Shown here: positions 12,701 to 25,011 of the stretch, one piece after another
Position numbering within the stretch: the first letter of the stretch is position 1
Layout of the letters: the number at the start of each line of letters is the position of its first letter
From: Quillaja saponaria
Lineage: Eukaryota > Streptophyta > Magnoliopsida > Fabales > Quillajaceae
Length of the DNA stretch: 64,000 nt
Assembly: GCA_029379385.1 (NCBI GenBank)
Contig: CM055606.1
Location: 1,178,001 to 1,242,000 of the forward strand
Direction of reading: 5' to 3'
Program-made: the position numbers and the translations under genes
Notes under the pieces: model-generated
Database searches by the model: none
The model's input: the letters and a program-made list of their open reading frames with translations, nothing else
Told to the model about the DNA's origin: nothing

Positions 12701-13196
12701 GAGACCTTTTGTCTTTACTGTTTTGCACTTTGTTTGGTTTCTTTTAACCTAACGTCAATTTTGGGACATTGCAACTTTCACTCTCGTGGTTTTAGCTTTT
12801 TACTTTTGGAAACAAAGAACCAAAGTGGTGTGCAAAAGCACTCCCTTTGTGTGTGGCTGTGACACTTGGCATCATATAATTTGCTTTGTAGCAAGCATGC
12901 CCATATAAGTTTGTTCTCTTTAAAATAACTGCAAAATTCTTTCAATAATTTAAAAATATTTTTTCTTTTCTGAAAAATAAGAATTTTCAATATTTGCCTA
13001 ACATCGAAAATAAGATCTTGAATTTGAACTATTATGATCGTGTTGTTAATGCTGATTTTTAATATTTTCGTTCGTTATAAATAGATAAGTACAATATTTG
13101 GTAAGATAAAATAACTTACCTATTCTAATTATTCTTTGAAAAATAATAGAAAGTAAGCAAAAGTTAAGTACTCACGTTTAAGGCTTCCTCAAATTC
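9766..13196. other. 3.4-kb AT-rich intergenic region
   Basis: No convincing coding sequence. Features seen: a Helitron-like 5' terminus at 10252, T/A homopolymers (about 11424-11439, 11619-11630, 11681-11695), and a less AT-rich island at 11110-11400 with GA-rich stretches. The open frames over that island on the minus strand resemble no family and are probably chance. No tRNA or recognisable miRNA was found. Confidence 0.5.
10252..10300 (+). mobile_element. Possible Helitron 5' terminus
   Basis: The sequence TCTATACTATTATAAAG, preceded by A, matches the common 5' end of plant Helitrons, which insert between A and T. Just inside is a short run of near-repeats (gtcagaa/gtcaaaa units, 10268-10300). 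A CTAG followed by T at 10838-10841 could be a 3' end, but I see no GC-rich hairpin before it, so the right border is unproven and no Rep/helicase ORF is present. Confidence 0.35.
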
Positions 13197-14668
13197 TCAT
13201 ATAACTAATACATTAACTATGTTACTGAAGAAAGACAGAATTTCATTGGTAACTTGTTCTGCTTTCTCTTGGTGAATAAAATGGTGTCCATCCATTAGAA
13301 CAACTTCAAGATTGGGCACGAGTGTTTTAAATTCTTCTCCTTCAATGTAATCCTTTGTCCCAAATGCTTGAAAACCCACATCCTTATCACCAACTATGAA
13401 CTTTGTTGCCACATAAATTTTTGCTCCATGCCATGGTCCAAGAAGCTCCCAATTCCTGCATTCAGGGCATAAAAATTTCATAGATTTGAGCAGAATAGAT
13501 TGGCAAGCTCCTAAAACAAAAGTAATATATAACTTTTGACACATGATATTAATAGATCCGCTCACCACGTGAATTTTATGATTTTTTAGTTTGAGTGCAA
13601 AGCGAGGTTTAAACTCTATACTATGACAAATTATACCATCTCATCTGAAAACCCGAGCTTGCAGTGAGGGCGTTAACAATTTGTATACTCTACAATATGC
13701 AACATAAATATGAAAATTACCTGTCCATGGCCCTGTAGTAGTTCAAGGCCCCTGTGAAACCAGATTTTTCAAACTTCTCAGCACAGAAATTAATCTCTTC
13801 CTCTGTAACCCATGAAGGTAAAGAAGCTGGGGTTTCTAGAAAATCTATAATATCAACTCCAGGTGGAGCAGCTAGAAGATCAGGGCCATTAATCAATAGA
13901 AGTTTCTCCAATACTGTTTTACAGTCATATTTTGCAAATGATTTTTCTGCTTTACCAAGTTCTTGAAATTGGGCTATGTAAAATCCTTCACCAAATATTT
14001 TGGTCATGAATTCAATGGGTTTGGATTCCTTGGACCTTGGCCTGTATGGAACACCAAAGGTTACCAATGCTTTCACTCTGTCTGGCCTGAATAGGCAAAG
14101 ATGCCAAGCAACTTGTGCACCCCAGTCATGTCCAACCACATATGCCTGGTCAAGAAACACACAAAATTGTTAACTCTTTTCTCCTGTACAGGCCAACCCT
14201 AAAAAAAAATTTGGGTTTTTTTATTTAACAGTTAGGTGGTGTTCGTGTTAGCTTAAGTCTAACTAATTTCCCTTTCTAGATCAATAAAAAACAAGTCACA
14301 GGACTCAAGACCTCCCTAAGGTTGGAGTTCCAAATAAATTGTGCTTTCAGAATAGGGAAATATTGGGTTTCATTTTAAATTAGTACCTGTTGTTCTCCAA
14401 GCTGATCAAGAAGACCAATCAAATCTCCAACAAGATGGAAAACTGTGTAGGAAGCAGGGTCCATAGGACAATCTGAGTCCCCATAACCTCTCATATCAGG
14501 TGCAACAACATGATAACCATGTTTAGCCAAGTGGGTTATCTGATATTTCCATGTGGACCATAGTGAAGGAAAGCCATGAATAAGAAGAATTAGAGGGCCT
14601 TCTCCTTTCTCTGCTATGTGCATCCATATTCCATTAGTATGGATACTTCTATGTTTGATATCACTCAT
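13197..14668 (-). CDS. Soluble epoxide hydrolase (alpha/beta hydrolase)
   Basis: Three exons, 14668-14387, 14145-13721 and 13455-13197, encode 321 residues, the same size as typical plant soluble epoxide hydrolases. Such enzymes hydrolyse epoxides, for example epoxy fatty acids of the cutin and oxylipin pathways, to diols in the cytosol. Oxyanion-hole motif HGFP is at residues 31-34. The nucleophile is Asp101 in VVGHDWGA, the charge-relay Asp is Asp261 in VGDKD and the base is His294 in GHHF. A lid tyrosine pair is in LNYYRA (230-231) and another tyrosine in the FYIAQFQE segment, matching the two epoxide-activating tyrosines of potato StEH1. There is no N-terminal targeting sequence. The ATG at 14666-14668 starts the usual hydrolase N-terminus. 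The gene looks intact and stands alone. Substrate cannot be told from sequence. Confidence 0.93.
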
Positions 14669-14711
14669 GGTTTCCTGTTATTGTTTCTCTTAGCTTCTTC
14701 TTTGGATTCTT

Positions 14712-14722
14712 ACTATATAACT
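14712..14722 (-). promoter_or_regulatory. TATA box of the epoxide hydrolase gene
   Basis: A TTATATA motif on the minus strand lies about 45-55 bp upstream of the ATG, the only good TATA-like element in the proximal sequence. Such close spacing implies a very short leader. Confidence 0.4.
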
Positions 14723-14729
14723 GTGGCTA

Positions 14730-15434
14730 GTCAAATTTCAATCTTGGTGGGTTTGTTCTCATATTTGGACACTTCAATACTTTGACTAGGAAATTAATTA
14801 ATTTCCAGCCATTTTATTAGTTCCGATGGAAGAGTTTTTATAATTAAGAGGTAGATGCCATCATAGACGTAATCCATCCATAATCTATTTAGGGAGGGCA
14901 ATTGACCCATTTGATTATATCAAATTAGATATTTAATCTTATTGAATTGGATTTTTTTTATCTAAATGATTCACGAATCATATTTATTTTGGATCATATT
15001 CCGTTAGGATTAGTTGAGTCTGAATCATCAATTGGGAGGTAAGCACAAATTTTGTAAAAAATTTATATACATAATTACAAAATAAATCTAATTAGTATTG
15101 AATATTGTCTATTTTGAATAAGATTATTGTCGGATTGACTTTTGATAAGTTCTGGATAAATTTTGAATTGGGTCAGATGTTGTCTGAAGGTCCAATCCAT
15201 TGTGATGCTTATAATTGTTAATGTAATTCTCTTCAGCAAATAGAATTGGGTCCGAATTGTACGGGTCTCAGCCCACCACCCGAATCCATGTTCTACGCCC
15301 TAAATGGCCCGAATTCAAGTAGAGGGAAAATCACTACCCATAAAACGCAGACTTGCATACAACTACTATACAAGAGCCAAGGTTTGCTAGGTTTCAGGTT
15401 CTCGGTCTCTCACTCTGTTTGACGCTGAACAAGC
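14730..15434. other. Divergent intergenic region between epoxide hydrolase and RBM28 genes
   Basis: About 700 bp separate the two divergent start codons. Near the RBM28 side (about 15268-15310) there are AGCCCA and TGGCCC motifs resembling site II (TCP) elements that often sit in promoters of ribosome-biogenesis genes in plants. No TATA box is evident on that side. Confidence 0.4.
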
Positions 15435-18400
15435 ATGGGGAAGAAGGAAATCAATGGAAGTGGCGAACAAGGGGGGGCGACCAAATACTCTCTTTCCAAC
15501 GTGTTCGTCGCCAACTTACCCTATTCCTTCACCAATACTCAGGTATTCATCATTACTGTTTGTTTTCTGAGAAATCCAAGAGAGGAAAGAGAATAGCGGT
15601 TGAGATTGAACTTTAGCTTTGGTATGCTTGGTTTTTATTGTATTATGGAATTTACAAGTTCACTAATAATGTAAATTACTGTTTTCCATTTTGGTTTTCA
15701 AAAATCAGCTGGAGGAGACATTCAGTGATGTTGGTCCTATTAGGCGTTGCTTCATGGTTACGCAGAAGGGTAAGAAAAATTTTCACTCCCAATTGGATTT
15801 ATATATGTTCTTGAAGTTATTAAGTTTCAAGTGTGTTCCTCCTGAAGTACCAATGCTTACCTTTTCTTTTGTAATTAGCATTTGTTTTAAATATTTCTTC
15901 ATCATTTAACTAGAATGCTGCATCTACAATTTCCTAACATGTTCCTAATCAATTGTTACCACAGGTTCGAAAGAGCACCGTGGCATTGCTTTTGTTCAAT
16001 TGTAAGTTTCTGCATGGTTTTTCACTGAGAAATGCTTATCTTACTTTCTTTTTTCATCCTTTCTGAGTTGAATATTTTTCTTATATCCATAGCATGCTAC
16101 ATTACTCCGCTGTTTTCTTGTGGACTAAATATTTGATCTACGTTTTTTTCTTTCTATGAACTGTCTGTATGAAGTTATTATTTCTTATAATCTGGTTGGT
16201 ATGGTGTTTCTTTTCAATTTAGACTAGTTTCTGCTAGGGGAATGCAAATGACTCCCTTTAACTCTAACTTTACCCAGTCTTGTCAAATTTTCTGACCACT
16301 CCTCAGTTGCTTCTGTAATGAAGAATTTGGCCTTTTATAATGTCCGTACTCTGTATAAATATTGTGTCATGATGGTAAATTGTCCAAATATGTTGTGAGT
16401 CACAATGTTCTTTTTCTTTTCTTTATATATATAAACAATATAAATTCAACCATTTGTTGTTTTTTATTTCATTATATTTATATATATATACGCTAGCTTA
16501 TACCTAATCTTATTATACATGTTTCCTGCTATCGTCAGTGCTCTCCCAGAAGATGCTAACAGGGCTATTGAGTTAAAAAATGGGTCATCTGTCGGAGGTC
16601 GGAAAATTGCAGTTAAACATGCTATGCGACGATCAAAGGAAAATCAAGGTTGATACAACTCTTTTGGTCACATGCTTCATTATGTGCTTCATCACTTCCT
16701 TTCTCAAGATTGTGTCTGTCCTTTTCTTTTTATGTTTTTTTACTATCATCTTCTATCTTGATCTACAGTGGTTCAGCCGGAAGATAGCATGAAGCCAAAG
16801 AATGAGAAGAATGATAAGCCTTTTAGCGCACAAAAGCCAGCTTCAGTGTTGAAGGCAAAAGGTGGAAAACTGGAAAATATTTTATACATCTCTTCTTGTG
16901 TCTCTTTTTGTTTGTTTTTATTCTCATTTTTTACTTCTTACTTGGAATTCCTAATTCCAATTGACAGTGGTTCAGCCAGAAGATAGCATAAAGGCAAATA
17001 GTGAGAAGAATGACGAGTCTCTTAGTACACAAAAACCAGCTTCAGTGGTGAAGGCAAAAGGTGGAAAATTGGAAAAAATTTATACGTGTCTTCTTGTGTC
17101 TATTTTTTTTTTTCTTAATATTTGTACTTTTTACTTTGAACTTACAATTCCAATTTATCTTTTAAACTAAATTCAGTAAAGCCAGTGGAAGAAAGAAAAG
17201 CAGCTCTTTGCAGTGATATAGCAGACAAAGGGGGTTGTTCGGAAAAGCAGAGGTAATTTCTTTCTCCCTTTCTTTTGTGGACTTCTTTCCTGAGTGTCAG
17301 GAAACTCGGGACGTTAATTCTTTCAATTATGGTAGCCTCTAACATTAAGCGAGTACAGCCCCATCAGTTCATATAGCATTTCTTATGCTGCCCCTTTTTT
17401 TTTCTCTGTATTTTTGTTTAATTTTGAAAGGTGTAAATTTCAAAGGCATTAGTTAGGACCTTAAAGTCAACTTTATTATAGTTTTATAGAGTACTTGTCA
17501 AATATGTTATGTGCTTTGCATATGAATTGTAAGCTTGCTTTATTATTTTTGTTTGGCAGGGTTGCTAGAACTGTCATAATTGGTGGTCTTATTGATGCTG
17601 ATATGGCTGAAGATGTTCACCGCCAAGCCAGGGATCTAGGCACTATGTGTTCTGTGAGATACCCTCTGCCAAGGGAAGAGCTTGAACGACATGGTAAGTG
17701 TTAGGTTACCTTTTCAGTAGGATGTTGTGCAGAGTGAATATATTAAACTGTTTATATAATGATTTGGATGATCAATTGAATGCTTTCCAGTTAACACTAT
17801 GGGATTACTAAATAATGTGTATCCTTCTGAAATTTCGTATGTATAAATTATTATGGATTCAATTTGAAGTAATTCAAAGATAAAATGGTACAGACTGCTT
17901 ATTCAAGTTTAGAAGTTTGGCTCCTATACAATTGTGTCTTGCATAGTAACTTATAGATATGTCAACAGTGGTGTTCTGTGCTTAACTATACTTAAAAAAA
18001 AATTGTATTAAATTTCTTTTTTCTATCTCATGTTAATCAAATTGTTAAACGTATGGTTTTTCAGCTAAAATGTTATAAAACAAGCTTGCCACCTGAAATC
18101 TTTTTCCAGGTCTTGCACAAGATGGATGCAGAAAGGATGCTTCTGCCGTACTTTATACTAGTGTTAAATCAGCATGTGCTTCAGTAGCAATGTTACATCA
18201 AAAGAAGATAAAAGGGGGGACTGTTTGGGCACGCCAACTGGGTGGAGAGGTAAAGTTTTCGGTTTAGAGCTTAGAGAAGTTATATACTCTGATACTTCAA
18301 ATATCTTAGCACTTGGATTAATGGTAGGAGACATCTTCTTAGTGTATAAATAATCATATTATTGGCTTTGGAGTTACATAAACTGATAATTGTACTATAT

Positions 18401-21400
18401 ATTCCTTCAAAATCTATTTTAGCTTGTAATTTATTTATTGATCCTTAGTTTCTGATGTGTGTCAAAAAGATATTGATAAGAGCAGTCAATAACATTATTT
18501 ACCAGGACATTGTTTTTTCAGTTTCTAGGTGACAAGTAATTGATGCACTTTCCACTAAAATTTGTTACTGTCCTACATCCCTTGCATATTTGTTTAAAAT
18601 GGTTCTAATGTTTATTTTAAACTTCCTTACTTCTTTGCACCATACTACTTTATTATTGATACTTATAGACATGAATGATATTCCTGATGACTAGGCTATT
18701 TTTTATATAAAAATTCAATAAATTTTATAAGTAAAAATTGAATAAAACAACGCCAAACAGTGCAAACCCAAGTACACAAGATATATACAAGGCTCACCTC
18801 CTGAAGGGCTGTAAAAAACAAAAACAAAAACAATACAGGTCATCAGGTATACAGAGCATCTGAAAATCGAAGAAAGAACACAATAAGTAGAAGGAAATCT
18901 GAATAGACATCCAAGAGAAAGAATAGAGAAAAGATATCTTAGGTCCTCCCTTTTTGTCTGCTCTATGCCTTGAAAGAGACAACTATGCCTTGAAGCAACT
19001 TGGCTGTTTTGCCATTTATATAACTATAGTATTTACATTTTGTCTTTGGTCTGGCGGGCCTCTTGCCAACTTGCTTGCTATTCTTGTCTGAAACATCATG
19101 TAATCTGCTAGGTTGCTATATGATACACTCCAAAATCTTAAGGTTTTTGTTATCCTCTTCTTTTGGTTGGCCACTGACATAGTGAAGTTTACCTTAATTA
19201 GACAACTATATCGATCTGGTACTATATCCGATTCTAAATAATAATCTATTATTTATGTGGTTCAGGGCTCCAAGACTCAGAAATGGAAACTCATTATTAG
19301 AAATCTTCCTTTTCAGGTTTGATGCTTAATAACATATGTAGTGTTATTGATTAGGAGGAGCTAGACTTCTAATTCAGTTAACCCAACTTTGATGCAGGCC
19401 AAAGAAAAACAAATAAAGGATATGTTTTCAGCAGCAGGGTTCGTGTGGGATGTGTTCATTCCACACAAATCAGATACAGGGTACTTTCAGATATACCAGA
19501 AATTGAATATTTTGATGAATGTCATCTTTTCTCATACTAGTTTTTCATCTTGCAGACTGTCAAAGGGTTTTGCATTTGTGAAATTCACATGCAAACAGGA
19601 TGCAGAGAATGTATATGTTTATTATCAAGGCTTTTCTTTAAAGTAGTGATTGCCTCACAGAAATAGATTTGTTTAACTCTATCCTCTCTTCTTGTTCAGG
19701 CCATTCAAAAGTTCAATGGATCGATGTTTGGTAAACGGCCCATAGCAGTTGACTGGGCTGTACCAAAGAAACTATATAGTAGTGGTGTCAATGTTCTCCC
19801 CTCAGAACATGGTAATGTTTTTATTGTTATGAATATCATTGTTGTGTTTGTTATTAAATGATATTCTTTACTTATTTGTAAATTCTTTTCTACTAATTGG
19901 TTAAGATTGTAACATACTTCTTAAATTAATGGATAATTGCTTGTCTCTTAGCTGACGAAATTGAGGTAAGAGGCCATATACCCTCATCACATGAGGTCAT
20001 AGGATGCTGATTGATATTTTTTAATTGGTAAGTATACCATATGAGCCCGGTGATTATAGCAAAGGCATTCATAATTATTTCATCAAGCTATATATACTGG
20101 ATGGTTTTATGAAAATGGTATAGAAGGGTTGTCTACTAAGCATGGATTAAGTTCTTAGTGTTGATGTCACCTCAGATTGAGAGTGTAATGGGAGACCTTA
20201 GGTTTGTGTAGCTATAACTATCCTAGCAGCCCAAATGTCACATTTAACCGAGGAGCCTAGATTGTTAGGTGCAATATGAAATATGACTCGCTACATCCTT
20301 TGTGTGGTTAGGGGACTTCCTAGGTTCATGGTGGGGGAAACAATGTGGATTTTCAGACTGAGAAAATTGATGAAAATAAGCTCTAAAGTTGAAGAGTTTA
20401 GTATGATTTTAGTTCCATGTCGGGACTGCAATTCATTAAATCTTATCTGTGTTCATTATGTTATACATACATCTTCTCTGTGTGTAATGCAGATTGATGT
20501 TGTTGGAATAGTGAATAGTTTTCTGCAGTAATTTCCTTGATTAACTCTGACTATAGCCTTGTTAGTTTCTTGATTATAGCATTTATCGGCTCCTTGATTG
20601 TAGCTTGTACTGGTTAACTTATACTATAAGTATAGGTTCATTGTGTGAGGAATACTCACTCAATCTACAATTCTCTTGGGTTTCTCTTTTTCTCTCTGAA
20701 GTGTACATGGTATCAAAGCGGGTTTGATCTAAACCTAAGTCCAATCTTGGGGCTGCTGCCCCTCTTTGGCGGCAGCCCCAACCGCAACTCTATCATTATC
20801 TCCACTTTTCTCTAGCCATGGTTATCTACTTCCTCATTGTAGTTATTTTCTCTTTACTAGTTATTTTCTTTTCTCTCAATCCCTAATTATCTATTTCATC
20901 TAAGGGACGACTTATACCCTCCCCTTTTCAAGCCTATTTTGTTTTAGGGTTTGACGGTTCAATTGTACTTGTGTGGCCTTTCCCGCTATGCCTCTTTCTA
21001 GCGGTGCTACTCTTATTTTTCCAGCAAATCCTGTTGTGTCTCCTTCTAGCAGTGTTTTTTTTTATTTTGCCAGCAAGAATATTGTTCATGGGTATTGTTG
21101 CTATAGGTTTTTTTTTTTTTTCACGTTGAAACGAAAGCTGCGTGAATGTATTGGTTGATGTTCGTCAAACGGATTGAAGCTTGACCTATTGTTCCTTATG
21201 TTGTTGTAAGTGAGGGAGAGTTTTGAGATTGTCAATGAGTTTTTACTTGTAACAAGCTTGGAACATATTACCTAAATGCTTAAGGTGGAGTGTTGAAATA
21301 ATGAATAGTTTTCTTCATTATTTTCGTTGATTAGCTCTTTGACTATACCTAAATGCTTGATTATAGCATTAATTGGCTCCTTGATTATAGCATTAATTGG

Positions 21401-24206
21401 CTCCTTGATTGTAGTTTGTACTAACTAACTTACACTATAAATATATATGTTCATTGTGTGAGGAATACTCACTCAATTCATCCACAATTCTCTTGGGTTT
21501 CTCTCTTTTTCTGTAAAGTTTACAGATGTTTTGAGTTGCAATACCGTATTTTCCTGTCACTTCTCCCACCCCTTTTGACTTCTCAATCATTTTAATATTA
21601 CATGTCCAATTAAGAAATGTCGCACATCTTATAATCAAGTTGATGCTATCTCCACATCGAATGAATACTTATGTTGTGGCTTTTACAGGGCAACAGAATG
21701 TTGGAGATGCACAGGGTGATAGTAGTGACGATGATTTGGACGATGATATTCAGGATAATGACAAAAAGTCCAAGCACCATAGTGATGTGGTTGATAGTGA
21801 TCTAGTTGACTCTAATTTGTCAGATGAAGACATGGCTACTGAAGTTAACTTTGATGCAGAAGCAGACATTGCAAGAAAGGTTCTTAAGAACTTGATTGCG
21901 TCCTCCTCTAATGGAGCTCCTGGAAATGATGATTTCACATCTTCCAAGAAAAGCAAGGAGCCTAAATCTGATGAAATAGTCTATGATGCACTGAATAAAT
22001 TAACTGACGAGCCAGAAAAAGTATCGGATTCTGCTAAGCCTGAAGACTCCGGCAGAGGCAAAGTATCAAATCTTAGGCAGATAGAAAGTCTGCAGAGAAC
22101 AATTTTCTTAAGTAATCTTCCCTTTGATTGTGATAATGAAGAAGTGAAACAACGATTCTCTGGATTTGGGCAAGTTGAAACCTTTACTCCAGTCCTCCAT
22201 CAAGTGACTAAGTGAGTATTAATATTTTTTGTTTGGTTTACCTCTACATGTGATTGCATACTTTAATACTATCTCCTTTTCCCTATGTCAGACGACCAAA
22301 AGGAACTGGTTTTCTCAAGTTTAAAACTGTAGATGCAGCAGCTGCTGCGGTCTCGGCGGCAAATGCTGCCTCTGGTTTGGGCATTTCTCTAAAAGGTAGG
22401 CCACTGAAAGTTTTGAAGGCTTTGGATAAGGAATCAGCTCATGACAGAGAATTAGAGAAGGCCAAAACAGAGGTTCATGATCACCGCAGTCTTCATCTGG
22501 CAAAGGTTTGCCCCCCTCCCCCCGAAAAAAAAAAAGGAGAAAGGAAACTTCCAGCCGAGGATGTGCCTTTGTGCCACTTCTCTTCAATTCCAGTTAATGT
22601 TTTAATGAATTATAATGTAATGGATAATTTATAATATTATGATTTACAGTCTCTACTCCTGAATGTTAATAGGAAGGGCTCATTCTTGAGGGAACTCCAG
22701 CTGCTGAAGGGGTTTCAGCTACTGATATGTCAAAACGCAAAGCGTGAGTATTTTATGGTTAGGAATAGAAAGTTTAGCTGTTATTCCCTACCTGTCTTGT
22801 GTCCAGAGCTCACGTATATCTTCTTGAGGGCTTTACGTCTATAACTATCAGTTTCTTTTGTCAAGCATGTCATTTTTGTTCACCCTTTTATTGTTGTGAC
22901 CCCATAGAGTATCATATTCAATCTCGCATATCTTAGTAACCACTTTTTTTAAAATTGGCAGGTTGGAGAAGACAAAGAAGACGAAGCTTCAATCACCAAA
23001 TTTTCATGTTTCAAGAACTAGACTTGTTATCCACAATTTACCAAAGTCAATGACAGAGAGAGAACTTAAGAAGCTGTGCATTGAAGCTGTTACTTCTCGA
23101 GCTACCAAGCAAAAACCTGTGATTCGACAGGTTGATCAACTATGTCACAACCTAGAGGTGTTCCATATATGCCTTGAACATAAAATACACAATCCCTTAA
23201 CCTAAATAGTTCCTGTGCAGGTAAAGTTCTTGAAGGATGTGAAGAAAGGAAAGGAGGTTGCAAAGCACTATTCACGAGGAGTTGCGTTTTTGGAGTTTTC
23301 AGAGCATCAGCATGCACTAGTAGCTCTAAGAGTTCTGAACAATAATCCTGGTAACATCCTCTGCTAATAATTGTAGGGTGGGACTGTTAAGTTTCCTTTA
23401 TACATTCCAATATTTATTGCTTTGATTTGTTTGAAGCTGTTGACAATGCATTTTGTTCTATTCTAATCAATGTATCTGGTCAACATCTAGAAACTTTTGG
23501 TCCTGAACATCGTCCAATCATCGAGTTCGCTGTTGACAATGTACAAAAATTGAAGTTACGGAAAGAAAAGCTGCAAGATCAGCAGCAGCAGGCTTTCCAT
23601 GATGATCAGAAAGATGTCAAGGAGAACAAACCCCATAAAGCAAATGCCCTTTCAAACAAAAACAAGAAGCTTAGGAAAAGGAAAGCCAGTGATAACGATG
23701 GATCAGTGAAGGATTCAGCAACAAATAAAGAAGACGAAGCAAGAAGTAGGGCACCAGATGGAGCTGCCCCTGAAGGACACAAAGCTATTAAAAGGCAGAA
23801 ACACAATCTAGAAGGAGGAAAGGCAGGAGAGGTAATATCTAAAGAACAGTCAAGAGGCTTGAAAAGGAAGCCAATTAAGTACAACTATAAAGATGGCCAG
23901 AATCCTGCTGGTGGAACATCAGTGAAAAGTGAAATAGCTTCTGTTGATGCTCACAAAACCAAGTTTTTGAAGAAAACGGATATTGCATCAAGAAAAAGGA
24001 AAATGCACAACCAAAGAGAACCACGGGAGGAGGAGAAAATTCCCAAGAGGAGGCCAAAAAAGAATAAAGAACCAGTAGGGAGAGATGTAGCAGATAAGCT
24101 TGACATGCTAATAGAACAATATAGATCTAAGTTCTTCCATCAGACTGCAAATAGAAATGATGGTGACAAACAATCTAAGCAGGTTCGGAAGTGGTTCGGC
24201 ACCTAA
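15435..24206 (+). CDS. RBM28: RBM28/Nop4-type nucleolar RNA-binding protein with five RRMs
   Basis: Nineteen exons join in frame to 991 residues: 15435-15542, 15709-15769, 15965-16001, 16539-16648, 16769-16861, 16968-17060, 17177-17252, 17560-17693, 18110-18249, 19266-19316, 19398-19480, 19556-19610, 19700-19811, 21689-22211, 22292-22505, 22673-22743, 22962-23130, 23221-23350 and 23491-24206. RRM1 has VFVANL (23-28) and RGIAFVQF. RRM2 (exons 8-9) is weak. RRM3 has LIIRNL and [11 protein letters not shown]4 IFLSNL and [11 protein letters not shown]5 LVIHNL and RGVAFLEF. A Ser/Asp/Glu-rich acidic stretch precedes RRM4, and a Lys/Arg-rich tail ends RKWFGT. This layout is that of RBM28/yeast Nop4, a nucleolar factor for large-subunit rRNA processing. 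Exons 5 and 6 are tandem duplicates. Intron 13 carries an LTR element. Exact ends of the smallest exons are inferred from phase and splice sites. Confidence 0.9.
16769..17176 (+). repeat. Tandem duplication of one RBM28 exon with its intron start
   Basis: Exons 5 (16769-16861) and 6 (16968-17060) are both 93 bp and about 80 of 93 bases agree by eye. Both start VVQPEDS and end in the same AKG-type codons before a donor reading gtggaaaa. Repeat period is 199 bp. Both exons are a whole number of codons in phase 1-1, so the copy adds 31 residues without shifting the frame. Confidence 0.9.
18690..19010. mobile_element. Possible degenerate retroelement (LINE-like) fragment in RBM28 intron 9
   Basis: The middle of this 1-kb intron (18250-19265) differs in composition from its flanks. 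It contains a stretch reading like cccaagtacacaagatatat and then A-rich text, resembling the worn 3' parts of L1-type elements often found in plant introns. No reverse transcriptase frame is left and no target-site duplication was found, so this is a weak call. Confidence 0.3.
20501..20707 (+). repeat. 5' LTR (207 bp)
   Basis: Direct repeat of 21291-21524. Starts TGTTGGAATAG and ends TGTACA. Contains a TATA-like actataagtata near 20622-20634, which is where LTR transcription would start. Confidence 0.92.
20749..20779 (+). repeat. GC-rich hairpin just after the primer-binding site
   Basis: Arms 20749-20760 and 20768-20779 pair at 11 of 12 positions around a 7-base loop (cctcttt), about 30 bp after the primer-binding site. 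It is by far the most GC-rich spot of the element. A leader hairpin here could serve packaging or dimerisation of the element RNA, which is inference. Confidence 0.7.
21291..21524 (+). repeat. 3' LTR (234 bp)
   Basis: Direct repeat of the 5' LTR with scattered substitutions plus one extra 27-bp internal copy (around 21340-21400). The divergence between LTRs shows the insertion is not very recent. Confidence 0.92.
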
Positions 24207-25011
24207 GTTAACTTTTGATAGATTGTTTAACATTAAGCATTCCTGTTGTTATAATTTGTCAATTGTTTTAAGTTTTGACTACGTCAGGGAGGATGAATCC
24301 CTTTTTTCTCGATGAATTATACATTTGAAGTTCACAGGAGTCAGCTTCGTTAGCTATCCGAGCAGCACAATGTTTTTCTTATGTAATCTTCGTTATTAGT
24401 CATTGCCCTCAAATTCTTTGATTACAATACCGAATCATTCACGGATGTACGTACAAGACATGGCATGGTTGATCTTTAAAGAAAGTGCTCAATAATTTTA
24501 CTCATAATTCGTTTGATTCACATGTGTAAAGGCTTAGAATGATGAAGGAAAAGGCACCTAGTCTTTATGGCCACCATAGGCACAGTCTACTAGTTATAAT
24601 TCAAAGAATTTTTCTAGTGTAATAAACGAATTGTTAATTTCAAATGTTGTAAATCTTTTATGTTTAAGTCTTCTAATAATCTAAAAATATTTATTAGAAG
24701 AATAAATTAATTCAATTGGTAAAATTTCGTGATGCGAATTGAATTATGTTTTTCTACAAAAGAAAGATTTTATAAAAGGATAGTTACCACAACAGTGCAT
24801 CTTATAGAGAGGGAAAAAAATATTTATTTTTCTTTATTTTCATGGCTAACTTTTCCTTAAAAGAGCGAATGATGTCATCAAATGATTCTCATTTCCCTCT
24901 TGCATTCCAACGCAAGATAAAAATAAGAGGAATGAATGTGAAAATAAAATAAAATGAGAGATTATGAATTTATAACTTAATTTTTTTCATTTCTTATTAT
25001 GATGGACAAAT
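24207..25011. other. RBM28 3' UTR and AT-rich spacer
   Basis: The first roughly 250 bp are probably RBM28 3' UTR. After that I see AT-rich sequence without coding signal up to the start of the beta-galactosidase-like promoter copy at about 25012. Confidence 0.5.

Larger units (their letters stand above)
20501..21524 (+). mobile_element. Small non-autonomous Copia-like LTR retrotransposon in RBM28 intron 13
   Basis: A complete 1,024-bp element. The 5' LTR spans 20501-20707 (TGTTGGAATAG...TGTACA) and the 3' LTR 21291-21524 (TGTTGAAATAA...TTTACA), both bounded TG..CA. The primer-binding site at 20708 reads tggtatcaaagc, one mismatch from the initiator-Met tRNA site. A purine tract (aaggtggag) abuts the 3' LTR. 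Perfect 5-bp target-site duplications GATGT flank it (20496-20500 and 21525-21529). The internal region of about 580 bp has no gag or pol frame, so it depends on another element (TRIM-like or internally deleted Copia). It lies in the same direction as the host gene. The 3' LTR is 27 bp longer because of an internal duplication of the ttaattggctccttgatta unit. Confidence 0.93.

Noticed and set aside
14163..14386. Possible extra exon in epoxide hydrolase
   Set aside because: Exons 1 and 2 join in phase 0 with canonical sites and give a full-length enzyme.
19952..19965. A possible 14-bp micro-exon (CTGACGAAATTGAG) of RBM28
   Set aside because: Good AG and GT flank it and ADEIE would read well, but including it puts the next exon out of frame, while skipping it joins exon 13 to 21689 in frame.
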